A stretch of 28,684 nt of DNA from CAZRZN01 sp964604565 (GTDB taxonomy: Bacteria > Pseudomonadota > Alphaproteobacteria > Rhodobacterales > Rhodobacteraceae), in contig CAZRZN010000027.1 of NCBI GenBank assembly GCA_964604565.1, forward strand, positions 1 to 28,684, given 5' to 3'. This document shows positions 6,422 through 14,807 of the stretch, in pieces (positions within the stretch are counted from its first letter, which is position 1; each line of letters begins with the position of its first letter). Below the pieces are notes generated by a model. It did not search any database and was not told the origin of the DNA. It worked only from the letters and a program-made list of their open reading frames with translations. The position numbers and the translations under genes are program-made.

Positions 6422-8581
6422 ATGAGTTCTTCCAAAGGCAAGTCCAAGCGACTCGCGGCAGACCGGCGCTATCCATCTGCCGGGGCCACCGCATCGACGA
6501 AGCCAAAGACCACAACGGCGCGCCAGAAGCGCAGCGCACGCAAACCGGCCCGCCAACGGCGTGGCGGGATCTCCGGCTTTGTGTCCGGCGTCATTCGCTG
6601 GATTCTGCGGATTGTCTGGCGTGCCACGCTGTCGGCGACCGTGGTGCTGACGCTGATCCTCGGCAGTGCCGTGCTTTACGTTTACAGCACTCTGCCCGAC
6701 CTCTCGACGCTGCTGGATGGCCGGGCGCGCGGTTCGGTGACGCTGACAGATCGCGATGGTGCGATCTTTGCGCTGCGCGGCGATCAGTTCGGCGGCGTTG
6801 TGACCGCGGACAGCGTGTCCGAACACCTCAAGAATGCAGTGGTCGCCACCGAGGACCGCCGCTTTTACGGGCATTTCGGCGTCAGCCCACGGGGTGTGGC
6901 CGGCGCGGTCCGGATCAATCTGCGCGAGGGGCGCGGCCCCCTTTCCGGCCATGGCGGATCGACCATCACACAGCAGACCGCAAAACTCCTGTGTCTGGGC
7001 GTGGTTTATGATCCCGAAGTTTGGGAGAGCGAGGCAGAGTATATCGCCGATTGCCGGGAAACATCGCTGGCGCGCAAGGCGCGTGAGGCGGTCTACGCCA
7101 TCGCGATGGAGGCCAAATACACCAAGGACGAGATCCTCTCCATCTATCTCAACCGGGCCTACATGGGCAGCGGGGCTTATGGCGCCGAGGCCGCCGCGCA
7201 GCGCTATTTCTCCAAACCGGCTGCCGCGCTGAACCCGGCAGAGGCGGCCATGCTGGCCGGGCTGCTGACGGCCCCCTCAACCCTTGCGCCCACCTCCAAC
7301 CTTGCGCGCAGTCAGGATCGGGCTGCTACGGTGCTGCGGCTGATGGCGGATCAGGGTTATCTGACAGAAGAAGAAGCGGAACGGTATCAGGCGAACCCGG
7401 CCACCCTGTCAGATGGGGCATCCGGCATGCGCGGCGGGTATTTCGCCGACTGGGTCATGCAGTCGGGGCCGGATTTCTTTACCCGCGACACGACCGAAGA
7501 CGTTTTGATCGAGACCACGCTGGATCAGCGGATGCAGGCCGCCACTGCGGCCGCGGTGAACAAGATCTTTTCCGAAAAGGTCAAACCCGGATCCAAGGCC
7601 CAGGTCGCGGTCATCGTCATGTCCGCCGATGGTGCCGTGCGGGCCATGGTCGGCGGACGCGATACCGATGCATCGGGTTTGTTCAACCGGGCCACGCAGG
7701 CGGTGCGGCAAACGGGCTCTGCATTCAAACCATTCGTCTATGCCACGGCGCTTGAACTGGGCTATTCGCCCTTCGACACGGTCGAGGATGCGCCCTACTG
7801 CCTGAACATCGCCGGCTCCGGCGAATGGTGCCCAGAGAATTATTCGCGCCAGCATTACGGCACCGTCACCCTGACCGAGGCCTTGAAGCGGTCGCTGAAC
7901 GTCCCCGCGGTCAAAGTGTCGGAGGCGGTGGGACGAGATCTTGTGCTGCGGGTTGCACGCGACTTCGGGATCGATCGGGATTTGGTGGACACCCCGGCGC
8001 TTGCGCTTGGCGCCTCCGAGGCGACATTGCTGGAGATGACCGGCGCCTATGCGGGCATCCTGAACGGCGGTTCATCCGTGACACCCTACGGGCTGCGCGA
8101 ATTGCGCCTGAAAGGCGACGATGCGGCGCTCATGGGCAGCGGCGGCGGCATGGGGGAACGGGTGGTCCGGACCGAAGCGGCGCAACAACTGGTCTGGATG
8201 ATGCAAAAGGTGGTCACCGAGGGAACGGGCGGGCGCGCGGCCTTGCCTGACCGACCGGTCGCTGGAAAGACCGGCACCAGCCAGGAGGCGCGCGACGCAT
8301 GGTTCGTCGGTTTCACCGCGGATTACGTCGCGGGCGTCTGGATGGGCTATGACGACAACACGCCGCTGACCGGTGTGACGGGCAGTGGTTTGCCAGCGGA
8401 AATCTGGAACGAGGTCATGTTGCGCGTGCACGAGGGGCTGCCGGCCAGATCCCTGCCCATGCTGGAACCGGAACCGCCGGTTGTGGCGCAACCCGCCCCG
8501 GCGCCCGAACCCGAACAGCAACGGCGCCGCGAAACCCTGATAGAACAGGTTCTGCGCGATATTCTCGGCGGCGGGAACTGA
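6422..8581 (+). CDS. mrcA: Class A penicillin-binding protein, PBP1A-like (bifunctional glycosyltransferase/transpeptidase)
   Basis: A 719-residue peptidoglycan synthase. It has a basic, Ser/Lys-rich cytoplasmic tail (1-50), one membrane anchor (~65-90), and a GT51 domain with the catalytic glutamate in ATEDRRFYGHFGV (E144) and the GGSTITQQTAK motif (178-188). The transpeptidase domain has all three motifs: SAFK (S433/K436), SLN (491-493) and KTGT (616-619). The tail is rich in Pro and Glu. Four cysteines stand out: C191/C211 bracket an insertion just after GGSTITQQTAK, and C460/C470 lie between SxxK and SxN; both pairs would be periplasmic and could form disulfides. ATG 6422 is used rather than the adjacent TTG at 6419. 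The symbol is by similarity; it could also be named pbpC or pbp1a by other schemes. Confidence 0.9.
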   Translation: MSSSKGKSKRLAADRRYPSAGATASTKPKTTTARQKRSARKPARQRRGGISGFVSGVIRWILRIVWRATLSATVVLTLILGSAVLYVYSTLPDLSTLLDGRARGSVTLTDRDGAIFALRGDQFGGVVTADSVSEHLKNAVVATEDRRFYGHFGVSPRGVAGAVRINLREGRGPLSGHGGSTITQQTAKLLCLGVVYDPEVWESEAEYIADCRETSLARKAREAVYAIAMEAKYTKDEILSIYLNRAYMGSGAYGAEAAAQRYFSKPAAALNPAEAAMLAGLLTAPSTLAPTSNLARSQDRAATVLRLMADQGYLTEEEAERYQANPATLSDGASGMRGGYFADWVMQSGPDFFTRDTTEDVLIETTLDQRMQAATAAAVNKIFSEKVKPGSKAQVAVIVMSADGAVRAMVGGRDTDASGLFNRATQAVRQTGSAFKPFVYATALELGYSPFDTVEDAPYCLNIAGSGEWCPENYSRQHYGTVTLTEALKRSLNVPAVKVSEAVGRDLVLRVARDFGIDRDLVDTPALALGASEATLLEMTGAYAGILNGGSSVTPYGLRELRLKGDDAALMGSGGGMGERVVRTEAAQQLVWMMQKVVTEGTGGRAALPDRPVAGKTGTSQEARDAWFVGFTADYVAGVWMGYDDNTPLTGVTGSGLPAEIWNEVMLRVHEGLPARSLPMLEPEPPVVAQPAPAPEPEQQRRRETLIEQVLRDILGGGN

Positions 8582-8787
8582 GACAGCCGGAACCGGAGCA
8601 CCTGAGGACCGCACGCGGGCTGCGCCGTCCCATGAGCGGGGACACTGGCGCGCAACGTCCGTTCATGGCGCCGATGCATCCTGTCCTGAGCGGCTCACCG
8701 ATGGAATGAGACGTTCATTGGTTCACCGGCATCTCGAAGCGCCCGAAGCGTCGCCCCCGCGTTCCACATTGGCCAAGCAACCGGTGT

Positions 8788-9375
8788 TTAACCTGACGTC
8801 CGCAAATCCGCGATCATGGCGTCTATGTCCCCACGGCGCTTGTCCAGCATCGCGCCGATCTCCGTCCGTTCCGTCAGCAGCATGTCCACCCCCTCGATAA
8901 AGAGGTTGTAGAACCGGTTGTTGTCCGAAACGTGAAAGCTCACCTCGAAAGGATCGGTGCCACGAAGATAGGCGATAGACCGCACGTCATAGCCGCGGCG
9001 GATTGCGCGCACCGACTGGACATCCAGACGGCCGCCGATGAACTCGCGGAACCTCTTGCCATACTTGCGCGAGATGTAGCCGGTAAAGGCATCGGTAAAT
9101 GCCTTTTTCTGCCGGTCGCTTGCCCGGCGCCCGTCAACGCCAAGGGCGTTCGCCGCAATCACCCGAATGTCTCCGTATTTCCGGAAAATCCTCTCGAATT
9201 CCCGGTACATAGACGCTTCAGACATGCCAGACGCAATCACGCCATTGATCTCCTCGACCATGGTGCTGACGAGGTTGGAGGCTTGCTGTTCGGTCAGGGC
9301 AAAAGCCGGAAATGCCGTGACGGAGGCCAGAGCCACGCCGCCAGACAGGAATGCACGTCTTGTCGGATGGGTCAT
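8788..9375 (-). CDS. mlaC: Phospholipid-binding periplasmic protein MlaC (Ttg2D family)
   Basis: A 195-residue exported protein. The N-terminus MTHPTRRAFLSGGVALASVTAFPAFA has a twin-arginine followed by a hydrophobic stretch and an AFA cleavage site, so Tat export is possible, although MlaC proteins usually use Sec. The mature part has the family pattern: VSTMVEEINGVI, FERIFRKYGD, the FTDAFTGYISRKYGKRF helix and a C-terminal ADLRTSG. MlaC shuttles phospholipids across the periplasm between MlaA at the outer membrane and the MlaFEDB ABC complex. It follows mlaA by 13 bases with a strong Shine-Dalgarno (AGGAAGGAC) in the gap. The mlaFEDB genes are not in this window. Confidence 0.88.
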   Translation of the reverse strand: MTHPTRRAFLSGGVALASVTAFPAFALTEQQASNLVSTMVEEINGVIASGMSEASMYREFERIFRKYGDIRVIAANALGVDGRRASDRQKKAFTDAFTGYISRKYGKRFREFIGGRLDVQSVRAIRRGYDVRSIAYLRGTDPFEVSFHVSDNNRFYNLFIEGVDMLLTERTEIGAMLDKRRGDIDAMIADLRTSG

Positions 9376-9388
9376 GTCGGAGTCCTTC

Positions 9389-10135
9389 CTAGAAACCTTC
9401 GATATCTACGGCGAGCGGGTCAAAATCATCCCCCGGCGCCGCTTCTCCAAGCTCAAAACGCCTGTTTTGCAAATACATCAATCGCAGTTGCGCATAGCCA
9501 TCCGCGCTTTCATAAAGCACCGAGTCGACCGTATCACCGAACCTGCTGCGCTCGCCGACCTTGTCCAACACCTTGGCCGCGGTCCCGATGTAGCGTTCAG
9601 GGGTGGGCACGAGATACGCCAACGGATCGGTGAAGAGTCCCACGAAATCGCCTGCGGCATCCCGTTCGGTCGAGGGGCCGAGCACGGGCAATTCCAGATA
9701 GGCGCCTTCCGGCACGCCCCATGCGGCAAGCGTCGCGCCAAAGTCGGTTTCGTCGCGCGGGAGCCCGAGATCCGTGGCAACATCCGCCAATCCCGCGAAC
9801 CCCAGCGTCGCATTGATGGTGAAGCGCACGGTGTTGCGCGTCGCATCGCCGGGGCGACCTTGCAAAATCTGGTTCACGATGGTCTTGGGGAGCGAAACTG
9901 TGTCCGCGAAATTCGTGATCGTGACCTGAACCTCCTCCGGAACGGTCCCGGTATATCCGGGCCCATCCCCACCAAAGACTTTCTGGTCAACCTGACGATT
10001 GAACTCATGCACCCGGCGATTCTGAGCTTCGTATGGGTCGTGGATCCCATCCGGCGCCCCGCCCGGTCCCGGCACAGAACAACCAGCGACGCCCGCAACT
10101 ATCATGACCGGCAACAAGGCCCTAGATGCGTTCAT
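9389..10135 (-). CDS. mlaA: Outer-membrane lipoprotein MlaA (VacJ family)
   Basis: A 248-residue lipoprotein with a lipobox at the end of a short signal (MIVAGVAG-C). The VacJ core is visible: DPYEAQNRRVHEFNRQVDQKVF, the paired-helix region FADTVSLPKTIVNQILQGRPGDATRNTVRFTINATLGFAGLAD (quoted by segments: FADTVSLPK, QILQGRP, NTVRFTINATLG), DFGATLAAWGVPEGAYLELPVLGPS and the C-terminal RSRFGDTVDSVLYESADGYAQLR region. MlaA removes mislocalised phospholipids from the outer leaflet and hands them to MlaC, encoded immediately downstream. ATG 10135 has GAGAAGGA upstream. The gene is divergent from the type I secretion genes. Confidence 0.92.
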   Translation of the reverse strand: MNASRALLPVMIVAGVAGCSVPGPGGAPDGIHDPYEAQNRRVHEFNRQVDQKVFGGDGPGYTGTVPEEVQVTITNFADTVSLPKTIVNQILQGRPGDATRNTVRFTINATLGFAGLADVATDLGLPRDETDFGATLAAWGVPEGAYLELPVLGPSTERDAAGDFVGLFTDPLAYLVPTPERYIGTAAKVLDKVGERSRFGDTVDSVLYESADGYAQLRLMYLQNRRFELGEAAPGDDFDPLAVDIEGF

Positions 10136-10331
10136 TAAAAACCATCCTTCTCAAACAACTTGGGAAAACCGGACGGCTCCCGTAAAGAGTAAGTGACAAA
10201 CCCACGATTTACACCCGATTGAAAGGTGCCGGAACCCATGATCATCTGGCAAGACGCACAAGTGATTAACAGGCAGCCACAGACTGTCACAGTTTCCCAG
10301 CCATGACAAAGCGAAGGGCACGCAAAGGCCT
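10136..10331. promoter_or_regulatory. Divergent intergenic region mlaA (-) / type I secretion ABC gene (+)
   Basis: This 196-base interval must hold promoters in both directions. It is less G+C rich than the flanks around 10185-10225 (AAAGAGTAAGTGACAAACC and beyond). I could not assign a confident -35/-10 pair on either strand. A Shine-Dalgarno-like AAAGG stands just before the ATG at 10332. Confidence 0.35.
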
Positions 10332-12062
10332 ATGAATACCGCAAACACAGACAAGGGCCGCGAAGAACTGCGCGCCGCCCGCCGCAAGAACCGCCCGTAT
10401 TTCTGGTTCGTCGCCATATTCAGTTTTTTTGTCAACATGCTGATGCTGACGGGCCCCCTTTACATGTTGCAGGTCTATGACCGGGTCCTCAGTTCCCGAT
10501 CGGAGGCCACACTGATCGCGCTGTCGGTCCTCGTGCTTTTCCTCTACGGCATGATGGGCTTGCTCGACTACGTGCGAGGACGAATCATGGGCCGCGTTGC
10601 CGCGCGTTTCCAGGCCGCCTTGGATCTGCGCGTTTTCGATGCGGTTCTGCGGCGGGCGGCCGTGCAGAACGACGAATTGGCCCAGACCGGCCTGCGCGAT
10701 CTGGAATCCGTGCAGCGGTTGATGTCCTCGCCGGTGCTGATGGCGTTTTTCGACATTCCATGGACGCCGTTCTTCATTGTCGCGATCATGATTTTCCACC
10801 CTTGGATGGGCTATCTTGCCATCGTTGGCGGCGCGATCCTCATCGTGGTCACACTGATCAACCAGATCGTCAGCAAGACACCGACGCAGAAGTCCAACAG
10901 CGCGGTGATGCAGGCGGAACGCACCTCGGATCAGATCCGGTCAGAGGCGGAAATGGTTCAGGCGCTGGGGATGCGCGAGGACGCGTTCAAGCGCTGGATG
11001 GTCGCACGCTCTCAATCGCTGTCCGGGCAGATCAATTCGGCCGACCTGAGCGGCACATTCACGACAATGACCAAGACGTTCCGGATGCTGCTGCAATCGG
11101 CGATGCTGGGTCTGGGCGCATATCTCGTCTTGCAGGGTGAACTGACGCCCGGCGCAATGATCGCCGGGTCGATCCTTATGGGTCGGGCACTTGCCCCCGT
11201 CGAACTGATGATCGGGCAATGGGCGCTTGTGCAGCGCGCCCGCAAGGGATGGGATAACCTGGCGCAACTTCTGTCCGAAGTCCCCGAAGCGGGCGAGCGC
11301 ACCGAACTTCCCCGCCCGGCGGCCAAGCTGGATGTTCAGCAACTGACCGTTGTCGCGCCCGGAGAACAGCAGGCCGCCCTGCGTCTGGTATCCTTCAACG
11401 TCATGCCGGGGCAGGCATGCGGGGTGATCGGGGCGTCCGGTTCGGGCAAATCGACGCTGGCGCGTGCGCTGACCGGCGTCTGGCGCCCGGCAGGGGGTAA
11501 AATCCGTCTGGATGGCGCGTCGCTGGATCAATACGGCGCCGAGACACTGGGCAAGCACATCGGTTATCTGCCGCAGCGCGTGACCTTGTTCGATGGCACG
11601 ATCGCAGAGAATATCGCCCGTCTGTCGGCTGCACCGGATGCGCAGAAAGTGGTGGAGGCCGCGCAGAAGGCCGATGCGCATGAGATGATCCTCAAACTGC
11701 CTCAGGGCTATGACACGCAGGTCACCGCCGCGGGCGGGCGCCTCTCGGGCGGGCAGATGCAAAGGATCGGCCTTGCTCGCGCAATGTATGGTGATCCCGT
11801 GATCCTGGTGCTGGACGAACCGAACTCGAATCTCGACAACGAGGGATCGGAGGCGGTAAACAAGGCGATCAAGTCCTTCAAGGAAGAAGGCAAGGCGGTG
11901 TTGATCATGGCGCATCGTCCCGCGGCGATTCGAGAATGTGATGTGCTGCTGATGTTGGAGGGCGGCGCGCGTGCCGCCTTTGGACCCAAGGACGAGGTGC
12001 TTCAGTCCATGGTCAAGAACCATCAGCAACTGAAGACTGCCGGCCCCGGAGGTGTGCGATGA
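10332..12062 (+). CDS. Type I secretion system ABC transporter (permease/ATPase), PrtD-like
   Basis: A 576-residue half-transporter with the membrane domain first (hydrophobic segments ~22-45, 60-80, 138-180, 255-285) and a complete ATPase domain: Walker A GASGSGKST (367-375), signature LSGGQMQR (471-478), Walker B VILVLDEP (490-497) and the switch histidine in MAHRP (H528). No N-terminal C39 peptidase or C39-like domain is present, so it resembles the PrtD/HasD class that exports proteins with an uncleaved C-terminal signal, typically RTX proteins. It shares a four-base ATGA overlap with its adaptor gene. No TolC-type outer-membrane protein and no RTX/GGxGxD substrate gene lies in the window, so the substrate is unknown. 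Confidence 0.93.
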   Translation: MNTANTDKGREELRAARRKNRPYFWFVAIFSFFVNMLMLTGPLYMLQVYDRVLSSRSEATLIALSVLVLFLYGMMGLLDYVRGRIMGRVAARFQAALDLRVFDAVLRRAAVQNDELAQTGLRDLESVQRLMSSPVLMAFFDIPWTPFFIVAIMIFHPWMGYLAIVGGAILIVVTLINQIVSKTPTQKSNSAVMQAERTSDQIRSEAEMVQALGMREDAFKRWMVARSQSLSGQINSADLSGTFTTMTKTFRMLLQSAMLGLGAYLVLQGELTPGAMIAGSILMGRALAPVELMIGQWALVQRARKGWDNLAQLLSEVPEAGERTELPRPAAKLDVQQLTVVAPGEQQAALRLVSFNVMPGQACGVIGASGSGKSTLARALTGVWRPAGGKIRLDGASLDQYGAETLGKHIGYLPQRVTLFDGTIAENIARLSAAPDAQKVVEAAQKADAHEMILKLPQGYDTQVTAAGGRLSGGQMQRIGLARAMYGDPVILVLDEPNSNLDNEGSEAVNKAIKSFKEEGKAVLIMAHRPAAIRECDVLLMLEGGARAAFGPKDEVLQSMVKNHQQLKTAGPGGVR

Positions 12063-13363
12063 GCGACAAGAAACAATTTTCCATGCGCGGCCCGATGATC
12101 GTCGGTCTGATCACCCTGACGGTGCTTGTCGGGGGTTTCGGAACCTGGGCCGCGACAACCAATATCTCCGGGGCGATCATTGCCTCCGGCTCGATCGAGG
12201 TCGACCAGAACCGGCAGGTGATCCAGCACCCGGATGGCGGTGTCGTGTCCGAGATCGTCGTCGACGAAGGTGACACGGTGGAAGAGGGGGATGTGCTGAT
12301 CCGGCTGGATCCCACGCTGCTGAGATCCGAATTGACCATCATCGAGGGTCAATTGTTCGAAACCATGGCACGCCGCGCCCGCCTGCAGGCAGAACGCGAC
12401 GGTGAGGAAGAGATTGTCTTTGCCGAGGAAATCCTGCAGCGCGCAGAGGTCGACGAGCAGGTCGGCGAACTGGTTGAAGGTCAGCGCAACCTGTTCTTCG
12501 CGCGGCGCGAATCGGTCGAGGCCGAGATCGGACAACTGGCTAAGAGGGCAGAGCAGATCGAGGATCAGGTTGTGGGCATTGGCGCGCAACAGGAGGCCCT
12601 GTCCCGCCAGCTCGATCTGATCAAGGAAGAGCTGCGCGACCAGCAAACGCTGCTTGACCGCGGTCTGGCACAGGCGAGCCGGGTTTTGAGCCTGCGGCGC
12701 GAAGAGGCGCGGCTGGCCGGGTCCGTCGGTGAGCTGACCGCGTCCAAGGCGCAGGCCGAGGGGCGGATCACGGAGATTGACATCCAGATCCTGTCCTTGC
12801 GGACACGACGGCGCGAAGAGGCGATCACCACGCTGCGCGACCTGCAATACCGCGAGCGCGAATTGGCGGAACAGCGCCATGCGATCCGTGAAAGACTGGG
12901 CAGAATGGAAATGACCGCGCCGGTCGGCGGCATCGTCTATGGGCTGACGGTCTTTGCACCACGCTCTGTGATCCGGCCCGCGGATCCGGTCATGTTCCTC
13001 GTTCCGCAGGACCGCCCGCTGGTCATTGCCGCGCAGGTGGAACCGATCCATATCGACAAGCTCTTTGTCAATCAGGAGGTATCCTTGCGCTTTTCCTCCC
13101 TGGACCAGCGTCAGACACCGGAATTGTTCGGAAAGGTTGTGCAGATATCGGCCGATGCCTTCGAGGATGAGAACTCGCGTATCCGTTACTACCGCGCGGA
13201 AATCGTTCTGTCCGAAGGTGAGGTCGACCGTTTGCCCGAAGGTTCTGCCCTGATCCCCGGGATGCCGGTCGAGGCCTTCATCCGCACCGAGGACAGAACG
13301 CCACTGGCCTATCTGGTCAAGCCTTTCACGGATTACTTTGCAAAGGCCTTTCGCGAGAGTTGA
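12059..13363 (+). CDS. Type I secretion membrane fusion protein, HlyD/PrtE family
   Basis: A 434-residue periplasmic adaptor. One N-terminal membrane span (~13-33, GPMIVGLITLTVLVGGFGTW) is followed by the half-lipoyl motif (GSIEVDQNRQVIQHPDGGVV, EGDTVEEGDVLIRLDP). A long coiled coil with heptad-like E/R/Q/L content runs about 85-285, and the second lipoyl half with the beta-barrel begins at MTAPVGGIVYGL. The C-terminal GMPVEAFIRTEDRTPLAYLVKPFTD is diagnostic for the PrtE/HlyD type I class. It connects the ABC exporter encoded just upstream (ATGA overlap) to a TolC-like channel encoded elsewhere. Confidence 0.94.
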   Translation: MSDKKQFSMRGPMIVGLITLTVLVGGFGTWAATTNISGAIIASGSIEVDQNRQVIQHPDGGVVSEIVVDEGDTVEEGDVLIRLDPTLLRSELTIIEGQLFETMARRARLQAERDGEEEIVFAEEILQRAEVDEQVGELVEGQRNLFFARRESVEAEIGQLAKRAEQIEDQVVGIGAQQEALSRQLDLIKEELRDQQTLLDRGLAQASRVLSLRREEARLAGSVGELTASKAQAEGRITEIDIQILSLRTRRREEAITTLRDLQYRERELAEQRHAIRERLGRMEMTAPVGGIVYGLTVFAPRSVIRPADPVMFLVPQDRPLVIAAQVEPIHIDKLFVNQEVSLRFSSLDQRQTPELFGKVVQISADAFEDENSRIRYYRAEIVLSEGEVDRLPEGSALIPGMPVEAFIRTEDRTPLAYLVKPFTDYFAKAFRES

Positions 13364-13396
13364 CGGCGCTTTGCACCGACAAGCGGTAAGATCAGA

Positions 13397-13415
13397 GACG
13401 ACCTGACCGGTCGTC
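13397..13415 (+). terminator. Stem-loop after the type I secretion operon, possible terminator
   Basis: GACGACC-TGACC-GGTCGTC is a perfect 7-bp stem with a five-base loop, 33 bases past the HlyD-type stop. No T-run follows immediately. The composite repeat beginning at 13436 adds two more hairpins and then ATTATTTTT, so the whole 13397-13482 stretch may act together as the end of the transcript. Confidence 0.45.
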
Positions 13416-13435
13416 ATGCCGCCAGTCGAGTCATA

Positions 13436-13493
13436 GGGGCTCCGCCCCCTCGGCCTTCGGCCTCACCCCCAGATTATTTTTGGAGAGAAGAAG
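13436..13493 (+). repeat. Composite dispersed repeat (copy a): two hairpins + ATTATTTTT + GGAGAGAAGAAGC
   Basis: The order is GGGGC-TCC-GCCCC, then GGCC-TTC-GGCC, then TCACCCCCAGATTATTTTTGG and AGAGAAGAAGC. The minus-strand element at 16383-16331 has the same order with compensating sequence: GGGGC-GCT-GCCCC, GGCC-TGC-GGCC, CACCCCGGGATATTTTCGG. The 23-bp tail also recurs at 721-743 and 25904-25926. A G+C hairpin followed by a T-rich run could work as an intrinsic terminator. The element lies between the HlyD-type gene and ridA. Confidence 0.75.
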
Positions 13494-13559
13494 CGCGAGA
13501 GGTATTTTATTCGCCTTCAAGCGGGTTTAGCGTTTCCCCAGATCCATCGGGAGAATGCC

Positions 13560-14024
13560 ATGACCAATGCCGTCGAAACCCGCCTGAGCGAGCTCGGCCT
13601 GTCGTTGCCTGACGCTCCGGCGCCTGCTGCAAACTATGTGCCTTATGTAATCTCCGGAAACCTCGTTTTCGTCTCCGGTCAAGTAAGCATGAACGCCGAG
13701 GGGTTCATCACCGGCAAGCTCGGGGCTGATCTTGGCGTCGAAGACGGCGCCGCCGCAGCCAGAGGGTGTGCGTTGAGCCTGCTGGCCCAGGTCAGGGCTG
13801 CCTGCGGCGGCGATCTGAGCCGCCTGAAGCGGGTGGTCAAATTGACCGGCTTCGTCAACTCCACCCCGGATTTCGGCGATCAGCCCAAGGTGATCAACGG
13901 CGCCTCGGATGTTCTGGTGGACATTCTGGGCGACGCCGGACGGCATTCACGTTCCGCGGTGTCGGCGGGGGCGCTTCCGTTCAACGTCGCGATCGAAATC
14001 GAAGGCATCTTTGAAATCGCGTGA
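13560..14024 (+). CDS. RidA/YjgF family protein
   Basis: A 154-residue protein of the RidA (YjgF/YER057c/UK114) family, the longer subgroup beginning MTNAVETRLSELGLSLPDAPAPAANYVPYV. Family features are the FVSGQVSMN strand and the C-terminal signature GRHSRSAVSAGALPFNVAIEIEGIFEI. That signature contains the conserved arginine (R of HSRSAV), which in RidA binds the carboxylate of the enamine/imine substrate. RidA proteins hydrolyse reactive 2-aminoacrylate-type enamines. This subgroup is not the classical RidA, so the exact substrate is uncertain. A GGGAGA Shine-Dalgarno precedes the ATG. Its stop overlaps the next start (TGATG), and it opens a four-gene cluster with GDPD, the COG3146 protein and pterin dehydratase. 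Confidence 0.88.
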   Translation: MTNAVETRLSELGLSLPDAPAPAANYVPYVISGNLVFVSGQVSMNAEGFITGKLGADLGVEDGAAAARGCALSLLAQVRAACGGDLSRLKRVVKLTGFVNSTPDFGDQPKVINGASDVLVDILGDAGRHSRSAVSAGALPFNVAIEIEGIFEIA

Positions 14025-14773
14025 TGACGCCCTTACCGAAAGTCTTTCTGGACCGGCCCATCGCGCATCGCGCCTTGCATGGACCCGGCCGCCCGGAAAA
14101 TTCGCGGGCAGCGCTGAGGGCGGCAATGGCAGCGGGCTATGGCGTCGAACTTGACCTGCAATTGTCGAAAGACGGGCGGGCCATGGTCTTCCACGACTAT
14201 TCACTGAAGCGGTTGACCGGCACCCAGGGGCCGATCCGTCAGCGCAGCGCAGCTGACCTGTCCGAATTGTGCCTGATTGGCGGTGAGGAAGCTGTGCCAA
14301 CCCTTGAAGAGGTGCTGGCCGTTGCCGGTGGAGACGTCCCGCTGCTTCTCGAACTGAAGGATCAGGATGGCCGAATGGGTGCCGATATCGGTCCGCTCGA
14401 ACATGCTGCGGCGGAGGCGGTGGCGGGGTATGCGGGTGAGGTGGCTTTCATGTCCTTCAATCCACATTCGGTGGCGAGGATGGCGCGCCTTTGCCCCGAC
14501 CGCCCGCGCGGATTGACCACCTGTGCCTATGCGCCAAAAGATTATCCCACCTTGAGCGCCGCGCTTCGCGCTCATCTCCGCGAAATGCCCGGTCTCCAAG
14601 AGTTGGGCGCAAGTTTCATAAGTCATTCGCATCGCGATCTGACCTCGCCCCATGTGGCCAAACAAAAGGCGCGCGGCCTGAGTGTCTTGTGCTGGACCAT
14701 TCGCTCACCAGAGGAAGAAGCGACGGCACGACGCATTGCCGATAATATCACGTTCGAAGGGTATGCGGCTTGA
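14024..14773 (+). CDS. Glycerophosphodiester phosphodiesterase (GDPD, UgpQ-like)
   Basis: A 249-residue cytoplasmic TIM-barrel enzyme (no signal peptide) that hydrolyses glycerophosphodiesters to glycerol-3-phosphate and an alcohol. The active-site set is complete: H15-R16 (IAHRALHG), PENS at 24-27, E42-x-D44 (VELDLQ), H57-D58 (FHDYSLKRLTG), E in LLLELKD, and the late W in VLCWTIRSPEE. ATG 14024 overlaps the ridA stop by one base; a GTG one codon upstream is also possible. The spacing to the next gene is 34 bases. Coupling to RidA is a positional observation and I know of no biochemical link. Confidence 0.92.
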   Translation: MTPLPKVFLDRPIAHRALHGPGRPENSRAALRAAMAAGYGVELDLQLSKDGRAMVFHDYSLKRLTGTQGPIRQRSAADLSELCLIGGEEAVPTLEEVLAVAGGDVPLLLELKDQDGRMGADIGPLEHAAAEAVAGYAGEVAFMSFNPHSVARMARLCPDRPRGLTTCAYAPKDYPTLSAALRAHLREMPGLQELGASFISHSHRDLTSPHVAKQKARGLSVLCWTIRSPEEEATARRIADNITFEGYAA

Positions 14774-14807
14774 TCCTGACCCGTGCGGTCCCAGATACAC
14801 AGCAGTA

